A DNA stretch of 64,000 bases from Rhyzopertha dominica (GCA_025024175.1 QCXZ01000064.1:14198001-14262000); one strand, 5' to 3'. Numbered from the stretch's first letter, positions 50,806 to 62,967 are shown. The notes: a model not told the origin generated them from the letters alone. Made by a program: numbers and translations.

Positions 50806-51250
50806 CAGGGTGGCCCAAAAGTCCTTGCTCAATTTCCTAAAGCAGCGTCTATATTTTTAAAATTAAGTTCCGAATATAATATCGATAAGTGGCCGCTGGC
50901 GGAGTTGATGCACATTCGAGCTCGATCGCGTTTCACCGCATTTTTCATAACTTTGATTAAACTTTTTGTGATAAATTCACTTCACTCTTCGCAATGACTT
51001 ACTCGCATAAACTAGTCACTTCAGAAAATTCCAAAGAAAGAAGTCTGGAACAGTCAAATCGGACGATCTTGCTGGACAATGCAAATCACCAAAACGAGAG
51101 ATTAAGCGACCGGGAAACCCTTGCTGTAGAATGTGCAATGCCGCCCGTGTTGTATGTGTTGTTGCACCATCCTCCTGGAACAACATATTTTTCAAGCACA
51201 GCAAAAATTCATTGATCATGGCCTTGTGGCGCTTATGACTGACAGTAACG
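50806..51250 (-). pseudogene. Tc1/mariner-type transposase pseudogene, C-terminal third plus 3' end
   Basis: The minus-strand frame from about 51246 reads VTVSHKRHKAMINEFL, then FQEDGATTHT, carrying the second catalytic Asp. Then come FPGRLISRFGDLH and DLTVPDFFLW, carrying the third catalytic Asp about 41 residues on. This is the typical order for insect mariner-like transposases of the DD-long-spacer kind. A TGA at 51018-51016 and another stop about 12 codons later break the frame, yet it continues in phase to DIIFGT and a TAA at 50865-50863. The element end, TA then CAGGGTGGCCCAAAAGTC, lies at 50804-50823. The N-terminal DNA-binding half and the other end are missing. It is dead and truncated. 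Confidence 0.9.
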
Positions 51251-51565
51251 ATAGAGATAGAGGTTAATTACCTTTCAGCCGTGAACGCCACAGCAAATAG
51301 TGACTTTAAGATAATGTAACGGACTATACAAAAGCGATAATTTTGTTTGTTCACAAATCCACTTAAACGAAAATATTTTTCCAATGGAAAATTGTCCTCT
51401 TCACGTTTAGGAAGGCTTAACAAAAATTTTAATTTGGTTGGAGGTTGTAGCCAATAATAGCTGTTAGGAATAGCTGATACATTGTTGATACTTTATAGAG
51501 GAACATCTTCGAAGTAGAGGGCGTCTATTGATACCCAATTACGTGGCTTGTCGTCTGGTTAGGTA
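51251..51565. other. non-coding spacer between two transposons
   Basis: Nothing recognised. It may hold eroded 5' sequence of the mariner copy. Confidence 0.35.
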
Positions 51566-52865
51566 CAGTACAGAAGCTCTGCTGTCTGTAGCGCGTACCG
51601 ATTTGGTACTGTTATAATTACCTAGAATTTGCCAATAGAGCGCGCGGTACAGAGCACAAGTCACTTTGGCGCGTACAAGAAATATTATTTGGTGAATTGC
51701 AACGGTATCTCGCATTTCGCTATTACTTCAAGTCAGTCTCAACATTAATTCCAGTTGCAAATAAATAAATAGTTAATTCCTTATAATAACACGACAAAAT
51801 AACATCACACTCATTAGGAAATTCGTTTTGACAAGTTGTTTTATTGTAACAAATTTTATTTCCACTTCCAAAATTCACAAACGTGCTGAGAAATGCTTTC
51901 ATTCCAGAATAGGTACTTAAGGAGAATCGAGGCGTCTTTAACTTTTGAGTGTTCTTAGAAAGCTGACCAATGAAATCTCGTCCTGCAGCGATTTAGTTGT
52001 TTACCTTGGAGTGACAGAAAATTAATCTAGATGGTGGATGAACTACATGTATCTGAGCACTTTATTTTTTTTATCACATAAATACACATGAACATAAATT
52101 TTAAAGGTAAAAAAGTAAACTTAAAACATTTTAAACGGTCCCCTTATGGGTTTACATTTAATGCAGTTCTGCTTTTCGGTGGTTTTCCGTAACATCTAAT
52201 GAAAGGTTGTTTCTGCGTTTCGCACGTTCTTTGTTGGAAGGTCGTCCTGCTTAAATTCTACCAGATTGTGGCAATCCTCCCTGTTTGCGACGACAAACCG
52301 ACGTTGGTTGGATTTTAATTTTTCTAGACCTTCGTCCAAGTACTATAGCTTCCAAAAAGTTTATTATCTTTATATTTTGCAGCGTCTTGTTAATTTGATC
52401 AGCGAGAGAGTGCTTTGAGAACTTCTATTTTTGTCTAGTAAACGGTCAATGTGACAACGAAGTTCTGCAGCTTCTTTATTAAAGGTCTCATTTTCTTGGT
52501 CGTTATCAAGATTAGGTATGGCTTTTATAGTTCAACTAATAAAAAATTGTTGTACATTTAGGGTTGGAGGTAGTTTTCACCATTCTACATATTGTTTTTA
52601 TTACAATGTTTATCAAATATCTTTGGCGCTTTCTTACGGGGTAGATAGCTAGATAAAACCTTCTGCCCCAAAAGTTTACCACAAAAAAAACAGAACGTGA
52701 GACTGAGCGATTGAAGTGCTGTTTGAGCTGATTACCACAGAGCCATTTGTGTTGCCTACCAAAACCAACCCTTGCTCTGTGTCGCGCTCTATACTGGCGT
52801 ACTATAAAATCAATTATCACAGTACCAAAGCGGTGCGCGCTACAGACAACAGAGGTTCTGTACTG
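51566..52865. mobile_element. 1.3-kb DNA transposon with about 105-bp terminal inverted repeats
   Basis: The left end CAGTACAGAAGCTCTGCTGT (51566 on) matches, inverted, the right end CAGTACAGAACCTCTGTTGT (from 52865). Similarity runs about 105 bp with some substitutions, including CTGTAGCGCG, TTTGGTACTGT and GAGCGCG words. TA lies on both sides, which could be a target duplication, though TA alone is weak and a longer duplication is not evident. Long arms around a short, broken coding region (52158-52507) fit a decayed element of MULE-like or similar long-TIR type. The superfamily is not settled. Confidence 0.65.
52158..52507 (-). pseudogene. broken C-terminal tail of a transposon protein
   Basis: Minus strand, two frames. 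From 52507 the first reads DNDQENETFNKEAAELRCHI, then DRLLDKN, to a stop at 52372. The second, from 52349, reads LGRRSRKIKIQPTSVCRRKQ and, after an in-frame stop, AGRPSNKERAKRR, ending at TAA 52160-52158. The pattern R-K-I-x-x-QPTS-x-x-RRK ... GRPS-K resembles, from memory, the tail that follows the SWIM zinc finger in some insect MULE-type transposon proteins. No zinc-finger or catalytic residues are visible here. One frameshift and one stop make it non-functional. Its position inside long inverted repeats supports a transposon origin. Confidence 0.45.
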
Positions 52866-52867
52866 TA

Positions 52868-55800
52868 CATACACCACAATGGCAATACGCGGCCAGGGAC
52901 CAGGTGTGATACTGTCACGTGTTCAGCAATTCTTCTCTAGATAAGTAGCTAGGCCCCAGAGTTTGCTCACTTGGAGTCGCACGACGAAATTCAATTAACG
53001 TTAAACATGAATCACTAATCGATTATTTCTCAAAGACATTGACAAATATTCATCATTCCAGAGGAGCATAGCAATTCATGGTTTATCTATAGGTATTCTG
53101 ATTATATCGACTTCAGAAACGTAAATTCGTGCTGAAATTAGACTTCATGGGTATAAGAAAAACTGTAATACTTGAATGGTGTATTAAAAACACTTATAAC
53201 TCTAATTTAGAAAAACTAAATACGTATTTTGGAGCTAAGCTGCCATCTTCAGTAAAAGTAAAGCAATTTCTTGCAATATTTGGCTAGATTACCCGGATGA
53301 TATTCTCATTACTAGATTCGCAGTGTTTCATATATGTTTTAATTCTCAATCAAACCACAGCCAGCTCGTACATTATTAAAAAGATCACTTAACCTGAAAA
53401 GAAAGTCTTAGTTGTTTCTGGAAATTGTGCTTGAAAAGACCTGGAATGACCTGGAAAGTTTAAAACACCCTGTTATTTGGTCAACACAGTAGTTGTTACT
53501 TCTAAGTTAAATAAATATATACGATGAATGAATGAAAAAGGTTCATCTTGTTACCCCAACCACATTGATTTTGGAGACCATCGAATGTATTTAGCAATGC
53601 ACTGGTTAAATACATTAATATACCTATATATAAACCAACATCGACTTGTTTGAGAATGTGAATTTTTTTGTGAAACAGTTAGAAACTCTCTTTATATTAT
53701 GTAAATTAACGCTGAAAGTAACATGAGAGCTAAGTATAATTACATACATATCACTACTACTACTGATGTGTTTTTTAACGAACCAGTAAACGCTTTTGAA
53801 TTTTAAACTTATTTAGTATTAATGATAAAGATAAAGCACCAGATAAAATGCTAAATCACCATTGGTTCTCATTCTCCTTCACAGCCAGCATTTCCTGTGT
53901 TATACTTGTTTTCTTTCTTTTACTTCTTCTTCTCTCCTGTACTAGCTTAAAATCCACCTGGTTTCTATTATCTGCTTCTAAGTAGCGTAAAAACATTGGA
54001 ATTTCAATACATAACCATCGTGTCATTGATAAACAAGAAACACATGTTGATCTTGACTTCAGCGTATCAAGTGTTATGATGTCTTTAAATCGTAACTTGC
54101 TGCGCTCATATGCCATAGGAATTGTAAAACATTTCGTCCGGTGCAATTACTGCTGCATTCTTATAAGTAGAAACGAAACACTCTTATTATGGTTCTCGTC
54201 CTTTAGTCACCATTATTCGCTCTTAGCTCACTTTAGCTTTTGTCGTCTCCGGCCCCATGTGTTGGTTTCAAACAAAAACAACGATATAATGCAGGCATTA
54301 TTGCCCATAAGCACCACCAACGCAAACGGGTAGAAATGCCAGTATTCACTTTTCGCTATATCCGTACTGTTTTGTTTACAGTTTATATGCCATTAAACGT
54401 CACATCAGGCATCAAATGGCGCGTTNAGCTAAAGCTGTTTTGCCTCAATTTAAATTTCTGTATAATACCATATATTGTAGCAAATATTGATATTTTCATT
54501 TTTAATTATGCATTTTGCTTCAATCTTAAATAGATTTTGAAAACATCATTCGGCATGTAAAATTGACGATCAGTCGTCTCTTTCAAATTTTTTGAAATTG
54601 AACAATATAATCTTTATAAGGTATAAATAATCATTTGTTTTTCCCTTTGTTAGATGGCACCTTACATGGTTCTATCGCAAATAATATAAATACACTACAC
54701 TATCGGCTATGAGAAATATACCTAAGAAACATTTGTGTCACAAATAGCGTTGTAATGTAGGCAGTTTCAGTGAACATCATAAACCTTTTTTTGGTATAAA
54801 TTCATCCAATACATTTCACCGTAACCCATTCTTGAAACAATGATATGCTAAGGTGAATTAAAACTTGAGTATGAGTACTACTTGATGGACCTAGTCGATA
54901 TGCTACTAAATAGTGTACTAGACGGATCTAACTAGTTCAGTCGAATTAGTTCTTCAGTAAGAAATAATGTAGCATAACGTATAAAATAGAATTTCAAATG
55001 AAAATCCCCCAGTGCTTATTTAGTTGATAAAAAAAAACCAAAGGATCTAGAGACTGTTCAATTAGTACAAATTTTACTTAACAAATTAGTATGATAAAAC
55101 ATGTCTAAAGCAAAACGACCATTTTAAACATAGGCAGGTTTACACCTGGAGTCAAGGAAGGCGTTCTCATTACAAAACGGTTTAATATAATAATACATCA
55201 GGCTTTAATTTCGAGAATTGGTTCGTACATTAACATATTACATGTAACTAATTTACGATTTACTTTAGATGAGATATTTATACTAAAAGCCCTTTTAAAT
55301 AACCCCCTTACTTTTAGCTCGATATGAACCAAAACTTCAGCGGAAAACATCTCTTTTCCAAGTAAATGCTCTTTTACTGATGAAATTACAAATACACGAT
55401 CGCCAAGATACTGGAATCAATAACTAATTTAGTAAAACGCATTATACAGTATATTAAGAGAAACGAGTTTTGAGGTAAAATGTTAGGAATTTACATTTAC
55501 ACAACACAATCCTTACATACTTATTACAAAAACGTCATTTAGTACGTATAAAAAGATAAAATTCTAGTAAATAAAATTCTTATGCATAGGAGTATAAGGA
55601 AAAAGTAACAGTAAAAACAGTTTGAAACACTAAGTACCCAATAACTCACATTATTTTTATTTTGACTTACTGAGCGTGTCATATTATTTTCTTTGATTTA
55701 TTGATCCTTATTATAAGATGCTTTTTGTTTAATGTATACTGCTAAGAATCAACGCAGGTGCGAATTGTGTTATTTACTTAATTTGACTCATACCTTTTAT

Positions 55801-58800
55801 ATTGTCTATTGCAAAGAGCTTCCTGTCGTTCGTCCACAGGACATCTAGTAGCATAAATATTTGCTACAACATGTAATGTAAAGTCAAGCAATTTAATTGT
55901 TGAATCAAACTTGAGCATATAACTTTTGCAGTCGGTCGTGTCTCGCTAAGTTCTAATGATTTATGCAAAAAATTCTCAGGCTCAATAATTTGATGATAAG
56001 GGCGACATAAAGTTTATTGTTATTATTGCCATCATTTTATTCCAACTGTTTACCATCATCAAGACGGCAAGGACCATTGATAATAAGTCGCATTCAGTTG
56101 TTTCTCAGGTTGTACAATTTCAGAATCACCGTATATCGTTTGTCTAAAAGGCTATTATGAGGTTCATCGACATTTATTGTATGGTAGGAAAAGCACCCTT
56201 AATAACGCCTCCTGCTAAGCTCTTCTGCTACTGTTTTTTAATTTAATTTCGGCGCTACTAAAAAGCTTTTCATGCTTCTTACAATTTATCTGCCAATTCT
56301 TAATATGTTCTCAAAATCGTCTTAGACAATTCTAAATGTGAAGTCCTCTGTAAATTTTTATTGGTCGTTTATTGTTTATTCCGTATCTACTTCATATTTT
56401 GTTTCATTTGAATGTCACAATTTGAAAGGCTTCTCGATTGTTGAAACTAAATAATTACCTACTAGCTGTAACATGGCAATACTAAGCAGCACTTGAACCG
56501 GAATAACATTTTTATGGTAGTTGTGAGCGCTTGACCGTTTGTCAAAGTAAAATCAACAAAGGCATTCCACCTGAATAACCAGAGGTTTTGTTTGTTGATT
56601 TTAGTCGGTCACCTGAACGGGGCATGTTCGTTCCTTATGTGTTGGCGGACTTTGGATTACTTTGGCCAAATGGCATTTTGCCAGGACTAAAATCGGGTAA
56701 CTTAGCATTCGTTACGTGCCGTGGCGCGGAGTTGAAATATTTAGGGTGGTAGTGCTTGTTTTGCGAATACAAAAAGTTTACGAACAGAAGATTTCGAATT
56801 TATGTTCTAAACGAGCTCGCCAAATATAAACAGCCGATGCCTTGTTGGCCTTGAATAAGCCAGTTAATAAGAAAATAATAACTGTAGTTGCACACCTTAG
56901 GCAATGGAGGTATAAACCGACAAACGCAGTGGTTACATCTAGTCTAGTATCCGGATTATCCTCAAATAATTAATTATAAAAAATGTAATTTTATGAAAAT
57001 CACAGAGGCCAGTGTTATAGTTGTATATGCCATTTACTGACTAATGTATAATGGCAGTGTCAAATCGCAAAATAAATTATAAGAAGTTGATAAAGTAGGG
57101 GTTATTTTGAATGCATAAAATTTCCTGAATATTATGTTAAATTATATAATTAGCAGTATAACATCCATTAAGGTACTCTAACTCGGTTTCTGAATGTATT
57201 AGTCATCCATTCAATATGCAAAAGCTTTGGCTGCGTGCCCAATATCTAACGCTTTTTTTGTGAGGCTTCAGTGCATGCGTCCGGAGTCCGGACAGTCAAC
57301 GGCTCGTGGTTATGCTGAGAAGTAGTTTCAAGTACAAAAACTTCAGTACGTAATGTACTCCCATGTAAACGTTGCGAACGGACCAACAGCACGGGAAAGT
57401 TTTGAACAACATACAAATATTTCATTTAGTTAAAACGATATATACATTTCTTTCAACGCTAATGGTTTTACATCGCTTCAGTTATCATCCACTGTATCTA
57501 CCTACTCGATTTCTCTGCCAAAATATTTTTTTGTCAAATCGGCAGAGGAAAAACTGCAGAACAGGTACGCTCTACGCAAAATCTGCAAACTGAACAAGCA
57601 AGCACTTTCAGCGATTGCGTCACGAGATTTGAAACCTTTAGCCAATTGAGAAATTAGTTCCTGAAAATGCCTTTAGAAGAATTAAATAATTGTTCCAGGT
57701 GCTAGCATTTTACCACATCGATGACAAAGCTGAATTTCTTTTCACTAAAACCAGGAGCAGTAGTAGCACGCCAGCATCCACTATTATGTAAAAAATACGG
57801 AAGAATGGGAAAGGATGAAACGTAATAAGGCCTACTACAAATTAAATCAAGTGAGCTCCAGCTCTTGAAAAAGGAGTCGGCGTTTTGCTGCAGAGAAAGT
57901 ACTCCATATGTATTGCAGTAGATTTTCTTACGAAAACTAGTGATTGGAACTATTACTTTTAAAAAGTAATTCATTACAATTAATCATTACATTTTTTAAA
58001 GAGTAAACTGAAACGTTATTCAGCAATCTGATTAAGAAGACGATAAATAAGAGAGTTCCCAAGAAAAAGTTGTACAAGAAGAACACACTACTCAAACAAA
58101 TCTTATAGGGACATAGGTGAGCATACCGTGTCTATTTGGGAACAGAGGAAGGTGTAAAGGTAAAAAGACAATGAATAATAATAAGTAAATATAATAAGCA
58201 GTAAAATAAATTAGGATTTAAACGCTTGGCACTGGCAAATGGGAAAGTTTTCAGCAATGCCCATGGAATTAGCTGATTTAATTCAACCAAAATATTCTTT
58301 TTAGGCATTTTCAGAAGAAGGGCGAAATTTTATCGTCGTTTGTAACATTTGATCATGCTAGTTAAATATTATATTATAAGGCACTCTTCAACAGCTTAAT
58401 GATGTGCTGGCGTGAATTACCTGGGTATTTTTGTAAATGACCTGGTATGTTTTCCCTTTGGCTTTGGGTAATATGAATGCAGTGATAACAGCAAAAAAGG
58501 AAAACATGCCTAACCAAAGTAACATGAGTAATACTTCATTTAAAATTGAAATAACATAAAATAATCGGTCATTTTTGATGTATTTTCCGAAGCACTTTTT
58601 TATTGATCAACATCAAAAATAAGTGACCTTGTGACTTAACAAATTTTCTCTTTCGCTTCTCTTTCTCTTACAATACTATGACTAGCGTTTCCTATTTCTG
58701 TGACATACTTCCGCTTACAGTATCACGCTTAAATGCTGCTAACAGATGTAAATGAACTTAGCACAGGAGTATAACAAAAATTTACAATACACAAGTCAAA

Positions 58801-58811
58801 GAAAGTGACTA
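52868..58811. other. non-coding DNA, about 5.9 kb
   Basis: No gene is supported. The frame at 53856-54146 (minus, 96 codons, Lys/Arg-rich end) has no domain I recognise. One N lies at 54426. The block 56500-56850 is less AT-biased and has no repeat signature. Nothing else stands out. Confidence 0.4.
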
Positions 58812-58999
58812 ATGATTATAAAAAATTTAATTGGATATATTGCAGGTAGATTTATGATTGAAAAATATTGCCGGATATGACTAGGATTTGAACCCGGAAC
58901 CTTTTAGTTACTAGTCAAATGTGATTCCACTGCACCATCAAGGCCCTGTTCAAATTTATGGTTAAAGCGGCAATATATAGCAAAGTTACGAAATGTACC
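58812..58999 (-). mobile_element. tRNA-derived SINE, copy A
   Basis: On the minus strand an A-box-like TGGTGCAGTGG (58937-58927) and a B box GGTTCAAATCC (58894-58884) are followed by the body ATAAATCTACCTGCAATATA and an AATTAAAT-rich tail. The segment before the A box (ATTTCGTAACTTTG..CCGCTTT) is shared with copy C, so it belongs to the element. The tRNA part does not fold into a usable tRNA. Confidence 0.7.
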
Positions 59000-59099
59000 G
59001 CTACTGAACGCCATCTCGCGCTTTTGTAGCTCGTCAATAGTTGTTCGCAAGCTTGAAAGTAGACCTGTTCTGGCGACCAGCAGCAAGTTATTAAATGAA

Positions 59100-59225
59100 A
59101 TGATTGTAAGAGATTTAATTGGGTAAATTGGAGGTAGATATAAGAATGAAAAAGTATTGCCAGCTCTGACCAAGATATGTACCCGGGACTTTTTGATTAC
59201 TAGTCAAACATGCCAGATGGCCTTC
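59100..59225 (-). mobile_element. tRNA-derived SINE, copy B (5'-truncated or decayed)
   Basis: The same minus-strand body and tail as copy A (CTTTTTCATTCTTATATCTA, then AATTAAATCTCTTACAATCA). The B box has decayed to GGGTACATATC and the A box is not recognisable. It lies about 100 bp from copy A, in the same orientation. Confidence 0.65.
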
Positions 59226-59231
59226 AGTAAT

Positions 59232-59412
59232 GTTATATTTCGTAACTTTGATGTGTATTTCCGCTTTGACCAGAAATTTGAATAGTTGTGCAGTGGAAGC
59301 ACGTCTGATTAGTAAAAAAGGTCCCGGGTTCAAATCCTGGTCAGAGCTAGCCATACTTTTTCATTCATAAATCTACCTGCAATATACTCAATTAAATATA
59401 ACCATTATAATA
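59232..59412 (+). mobile_element. tRNA-derived SINE, copy C
   Basis: Plus strand: the pre-A-box segment ATTTCGTAACTTTGATGTG, an A-box-like TTGTGCAGTGG (59286-59296), a B box GGTTCAAATCC (59327-59337), the body CATAAATCTACCTGCAATAT and an AT-rich tail. It is inverted relative to copies A and B. Its B box is the best kept of the three. Confidence 0.75.
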
Positions 59413-61733
59413 CATGTAAAAATAACTGTGTAACTAATAACTACAAATCTAAAAAATCGAAAGCTCTGGATTAAAATATATCATTAAATTTCTTAAAGAC
59501 AGATATCAGTTACTTGTTTATTAGTAAAATTCTAAGAATAACTAAAGTAAATAATATGTGAACTTGATTCGGATTTTGAATTAAAAGTAGTGAATTAATG
59601 TATGGAGCGTTCAGATGAACAATGCGAGCTAGAAAATTCTAATGTTTAATGTGTTTGACATAAACAAATATAGTCACTTGTCTATTCTTGCTGTTAAAAT
59701 ACTAATAGTTTTATTGTCTTAAATAGAGCACAACACTGACATTTGATACGGGAAAAAAGTATGCGCTACTATTATTTCGTGAAATTTAAAAAAATAAGGT
59801 ATTCAGTATATTTCAATTTGTCTTTAAAACTTTATGACTCAGGAGGTTACAAAGGTATCTAACAATTTTTATACAAATAGTATACCTAGAGGTTTGTATT
59901 TTATTTATAGCACACACTCCTGTCCCTTCTAATAAAGCAAAAGCAAGAACGGCAAAATAACATAAGAATGTAAATTTCTAGGTACATGTGAGGCATCAGA
60001 GAGAAAACAGATTCAAAATTTATGCTTCCACGCAAGTGTCAGCTTTCAGTCAATCTAACACGGTGTTTAACTCGGCATTCCCACTGCCGCTTGTGTTTCG
60101 TGTTTCTGCTAATAAATTAATTGAAACATAGCGTGCTGCACACAACTAGTTACACTAATCCTTTCTGGAAGACAGATTTCAACGTCTCTGCAATCGTTCC
60201 ATGCAATCTTTGCCTTGTTGGGTTGTATTTATTTAGGCGTGTTAGTTTCAGTTGATATATGCACGCGGAGCGCTTAATTTAGCTAGAAGCCAGCTTTTAT
60301 CCGGTAATTTCAGCTCTTTATCTAAAGGTGTCAAGGTGAAAAGGGTTAGACTATAATGGGAAGAGGTTCGTATAATTATGCCCCTTCCAGTTGATTTAGG
60401 TTCTTAAGTCTTTCCACTGTTCTCTTCTTTTGCTTAGTAAATNTTCTCTAATTACTTAAAAATATGGTTTAATTTCATACTCATGAATTAAATTNGTAAA
60501 TCTCAATAAAGACAAAGTTTAAATTTAAAGGTTTATGTTGCATGAACCAGATTCTAATATTTTTATAAATACAACGCATTCAATGTCGTATCTTGCTGCC
60601 AAACAAAATACCTACTCAGTAGGTCATGTGATTTTGCTTTTAAACGCCATATGTGTTGGGTACTCACTCCATCTACATGCTACTAAAACTCTGTTCACCC
60701 TCCTATTTTACTAACCCATTCATGAAAGCTTCTTTTGTAACACGCCGATACCCTTTCCATTATATCAACCAAATTTTAAGCAGATACACACAAAAGGTTA
60801 TTCTCTATTAATAGTTGGGGAATATTAAATTTCCGTTTCCTTCCTACAAAAGCGCTTAACCAAATCCATTTGCAGCTGTCTCGTTTTAGCCTTCCCACCC
60901 CTTAACAATTTCCTTACAATCACTCCCTAGGCTACCAAACGTGACGCCCATAAGAACAGTTATGACGTATGCATTAGCGCAATATAATTGAAACGGACCC
61001 TGTGGTAGGTAGCTTCCTTTATCCTTGCAGAGGGTTAGCTTGATGCAAGGCATCAGTTGTAATAAATAGGCAGGGCAAGTATACTATTTTACGAGCTCGT
61101 TATTGGGATTCGAGAACAGCAAAATGCAAAACGTCAGTGAAACGCAATTTGTGCAGTTTCATGTAATATTTAAGTAAGATGGCTCTAAAACAAACGAGAA
61201 TCATTAATCAGTTCCCAATTTCAAATGTAAATCGCCATTTAGCGTAACAACTAGTGCCAATTTCTTTCTATACGGATTTATGAATAGCATTTCATAAAGA
61301 TGAATCGTAGCATTTTGATTTCAGAACTGGAAAATCAATTTTGTTGATAAAATTATATTTGACGAAGACATACGTCTTTTTACTACTCTTCCAACTTTCC
61401 CTGCTTCTCACCGGACCTCGATGTTCCTCGATGCTTAAATCTAAGACCTCCACTATTTTTTGTTTTTAGTTTACTTTATGCTGATTTGAAAACATACACT
61501 ACTGATAATATAGTGATGCCACCATAATGATATCCTCCGTTATTTAGGCCTACTAAATTTTTGATTCCAAACTAATATTTATTTTACATGTTACTAATAA
61601 AGTTACGATAATAATTTGTATTTTTCCGATAGTAGCTGCATATCGTTTGCGATGCTTGATTATTTTGGTGTATGTATGTCATAGGGTCCTAATATGACTA
61701 GCACAAGCCTTTGTTCGAGTTCAGTAACGATTC
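59413..61733. other. non-coding DNA
   Basis: No gene is supported. Two N calls lie at 60443 and 60495. The stretch 60060-60400 is somewhat less AT-rich. Confidence 0.4.
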
Positions 61734-61929
61734 CGAGAATTACAGTTTGGATGACACCATGCCATCTAATGGCAATACAGCATCATCCACTCGTGTCTGT
61801 GAAGAACTAATCTGAACGGCAGCCCACTATGTTGTGGGCGATTAAAAGCCGGCAGACGTTCTCCAACGACAAATTCTGCAACGAATGCAGTTCTCAAGCA
61901 TAATATTTACGTCTATGCGTTGGGACTAC

Positions 61930-61966
61930 AGCTGTGCTGAGAAGGCTTTATAAACCGAAACAGCTG
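61930..61966 (+). ncRNA. hammerhead-like motif, decayed copy
   Basis: CTGAGAA, a GG..TTTATAAA..CC hairpin, then GAAACAGCTG, with GCTG before and CAGC after able to pair. One core base differs from CUGANGA. It is the sister of the motif at 62224. Ribozyme activity is unproven. Confidence 0.25.
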
Positions 61967-62223
61967 TCCACAGATTGTTTTGACGCAGCCGATATGGTGC
62001 AGAAATCGTCGTTGGAGAACGTTTGCGGGCTTTTAAACGGCCACAACATAGTGGGCTCCCGTTCAGATTAGTTCTCCACAGAGACGAGTTCATGATACCG
62101 TATTGCCACTAGATGGCACGGTGTCATCCACACCGTAATTCTCGCATACACATTGCCTACCTTGGCGAACATAAGGAAAGCCAGATCTATGCCGTATTGT
62201 CTGCGTTGGTCCTTGGTACTGTA

Positions 62224-62259
62224 GCTGTGCTGAGGAGGCTTTAAAAGCCGAAACAGCTG
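62224..62259 (+). ncRNA. hammerhead-like motif
   Basis: CTGAGGA fits CUGANGA, then GGCTT-TAA-AAGCC forms a perfect 5-bp helix, followed by GAAA. GCTG and CAGC can close an outer stem. This is the helix II core of a hammerhead. The stem III/NUH cleavage part is not obvious, so the call stays tentative. Confidence 0.3.
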
Positions 62260-62583
62260 TTTACGGATTGTTTTGACGCAGGCGACATGGCATATTCAGT
62301 AACTATTTCTTAAATTTACATACTTTGAAAGATTTCACGTTTCTCCTGTCTACAGTTGATAATAAGGATCTCCTTAATAACTTTAGGCTTCCCAGTCTTG
62401 AGGTGAGGAGTTCATGCACCAGCCAGTTGTGTAAGCTTTTGCACAATAAAGTGAACGTTTCCGAGTGATTATCTACGTTTGCCGAATGTTGGCATTCGTT
62501 TTCGTTATTCATAATACCAAATAACTTGCAAAAATCACATGTGCGATCATTTCCGGCCATTTCAGCCATTTACATCTTTCTCT

Positions 62584-62709
62584 CGGAAAGATCGCTGTCG
62601 CTTTAAAACACTGATAAAAAGTTATTGGTCTGACGTTTCGATTACACCTGTAATCTTTGTCAAAGACGAAGAACCTCAAAATTCGTCTGACACAAGATCA
62701 AACAAAATT
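62584..62709 (-). repeat. copy 2 of the 125-bp dispersed repeat with hairpin-CGAAAC motif
   Basis: Matches 48805-48928. The minus-strand motif (62670-62631) keeps GTCTTTGAC-AAA, the GATTAC/GTAATC hairpin, then GAAACGTCAGAC, where GTCAGAC can pair back to GTCTTTGAC around one bulged base. An 88-codon minus frame at 62303-62569 lies just downstream, but I cannot assign it. Confidence 0.7.
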
Positions 62710-62967
62710 TTGAAAGCAAATAAACAAATCACCAAGAAAACGAGATGTCTTACAATAGGTCAAAAGTCTCAATTGTAACAGTAATTTTAAAAATAATTGT
62801 TATGTTTTAAAAAAAGAGTTGACCTTCGATGTACAATAAAAAGCTACAAACGATCCAACCATTTAGCTTCTAGTACTGTCCAATAGAAAACTACTAAAGT
62901 TAATTAGGTAGCTTGAAAACAAGCTGACTGAATATATGTGCTTTGTCTCACTCGATTTATCAGATAA

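Larger units (their letters stand above)
61734..62292. mobile_element. foldback repeat with 146-bp arms and a tandem internal unit
   Basis: The arms 61734-61879 and 61999-62144 are inverted copies with high similarity (for example CTAATCTGAACGG and GCCCACTATGTTGTGG in both). The spacer unit 61912-62000 recurs in direct orientation outside the right arm at 62199-62292. The structure is arm - unit - inverted arm - unlike segment - unit. Each unit contains GCTGTGCTGAGRA, a GGCTTT hairpin and GAAACAGCTG. No protein is encoded. It may be a composite of retroelement terminal segments or a foldback transposon. Confidence 0.7.

Noticed and set aside
52536..52877. 113-codon minus-strand open frame in the right arm of the 1.3-kb element
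   Set aside because: Most of it reads through the terminal inverted repeat, it shows no domain, and it is in a different frame from the protein tail.
53856..54146. 96-codon minus-strand frame with a Lys/Arg-rich end
   Set aside because: No family recognised and no start, splice or neighbour evidence.
62303..62569. 88-codon minus-strand frame downstream of the hairpin-CGAAAC repeat, considered as a Penelope N-terminus
   Set aside because: The resemblance is limited to a Leu/Arg-rich stretch; no diagnostic motif.
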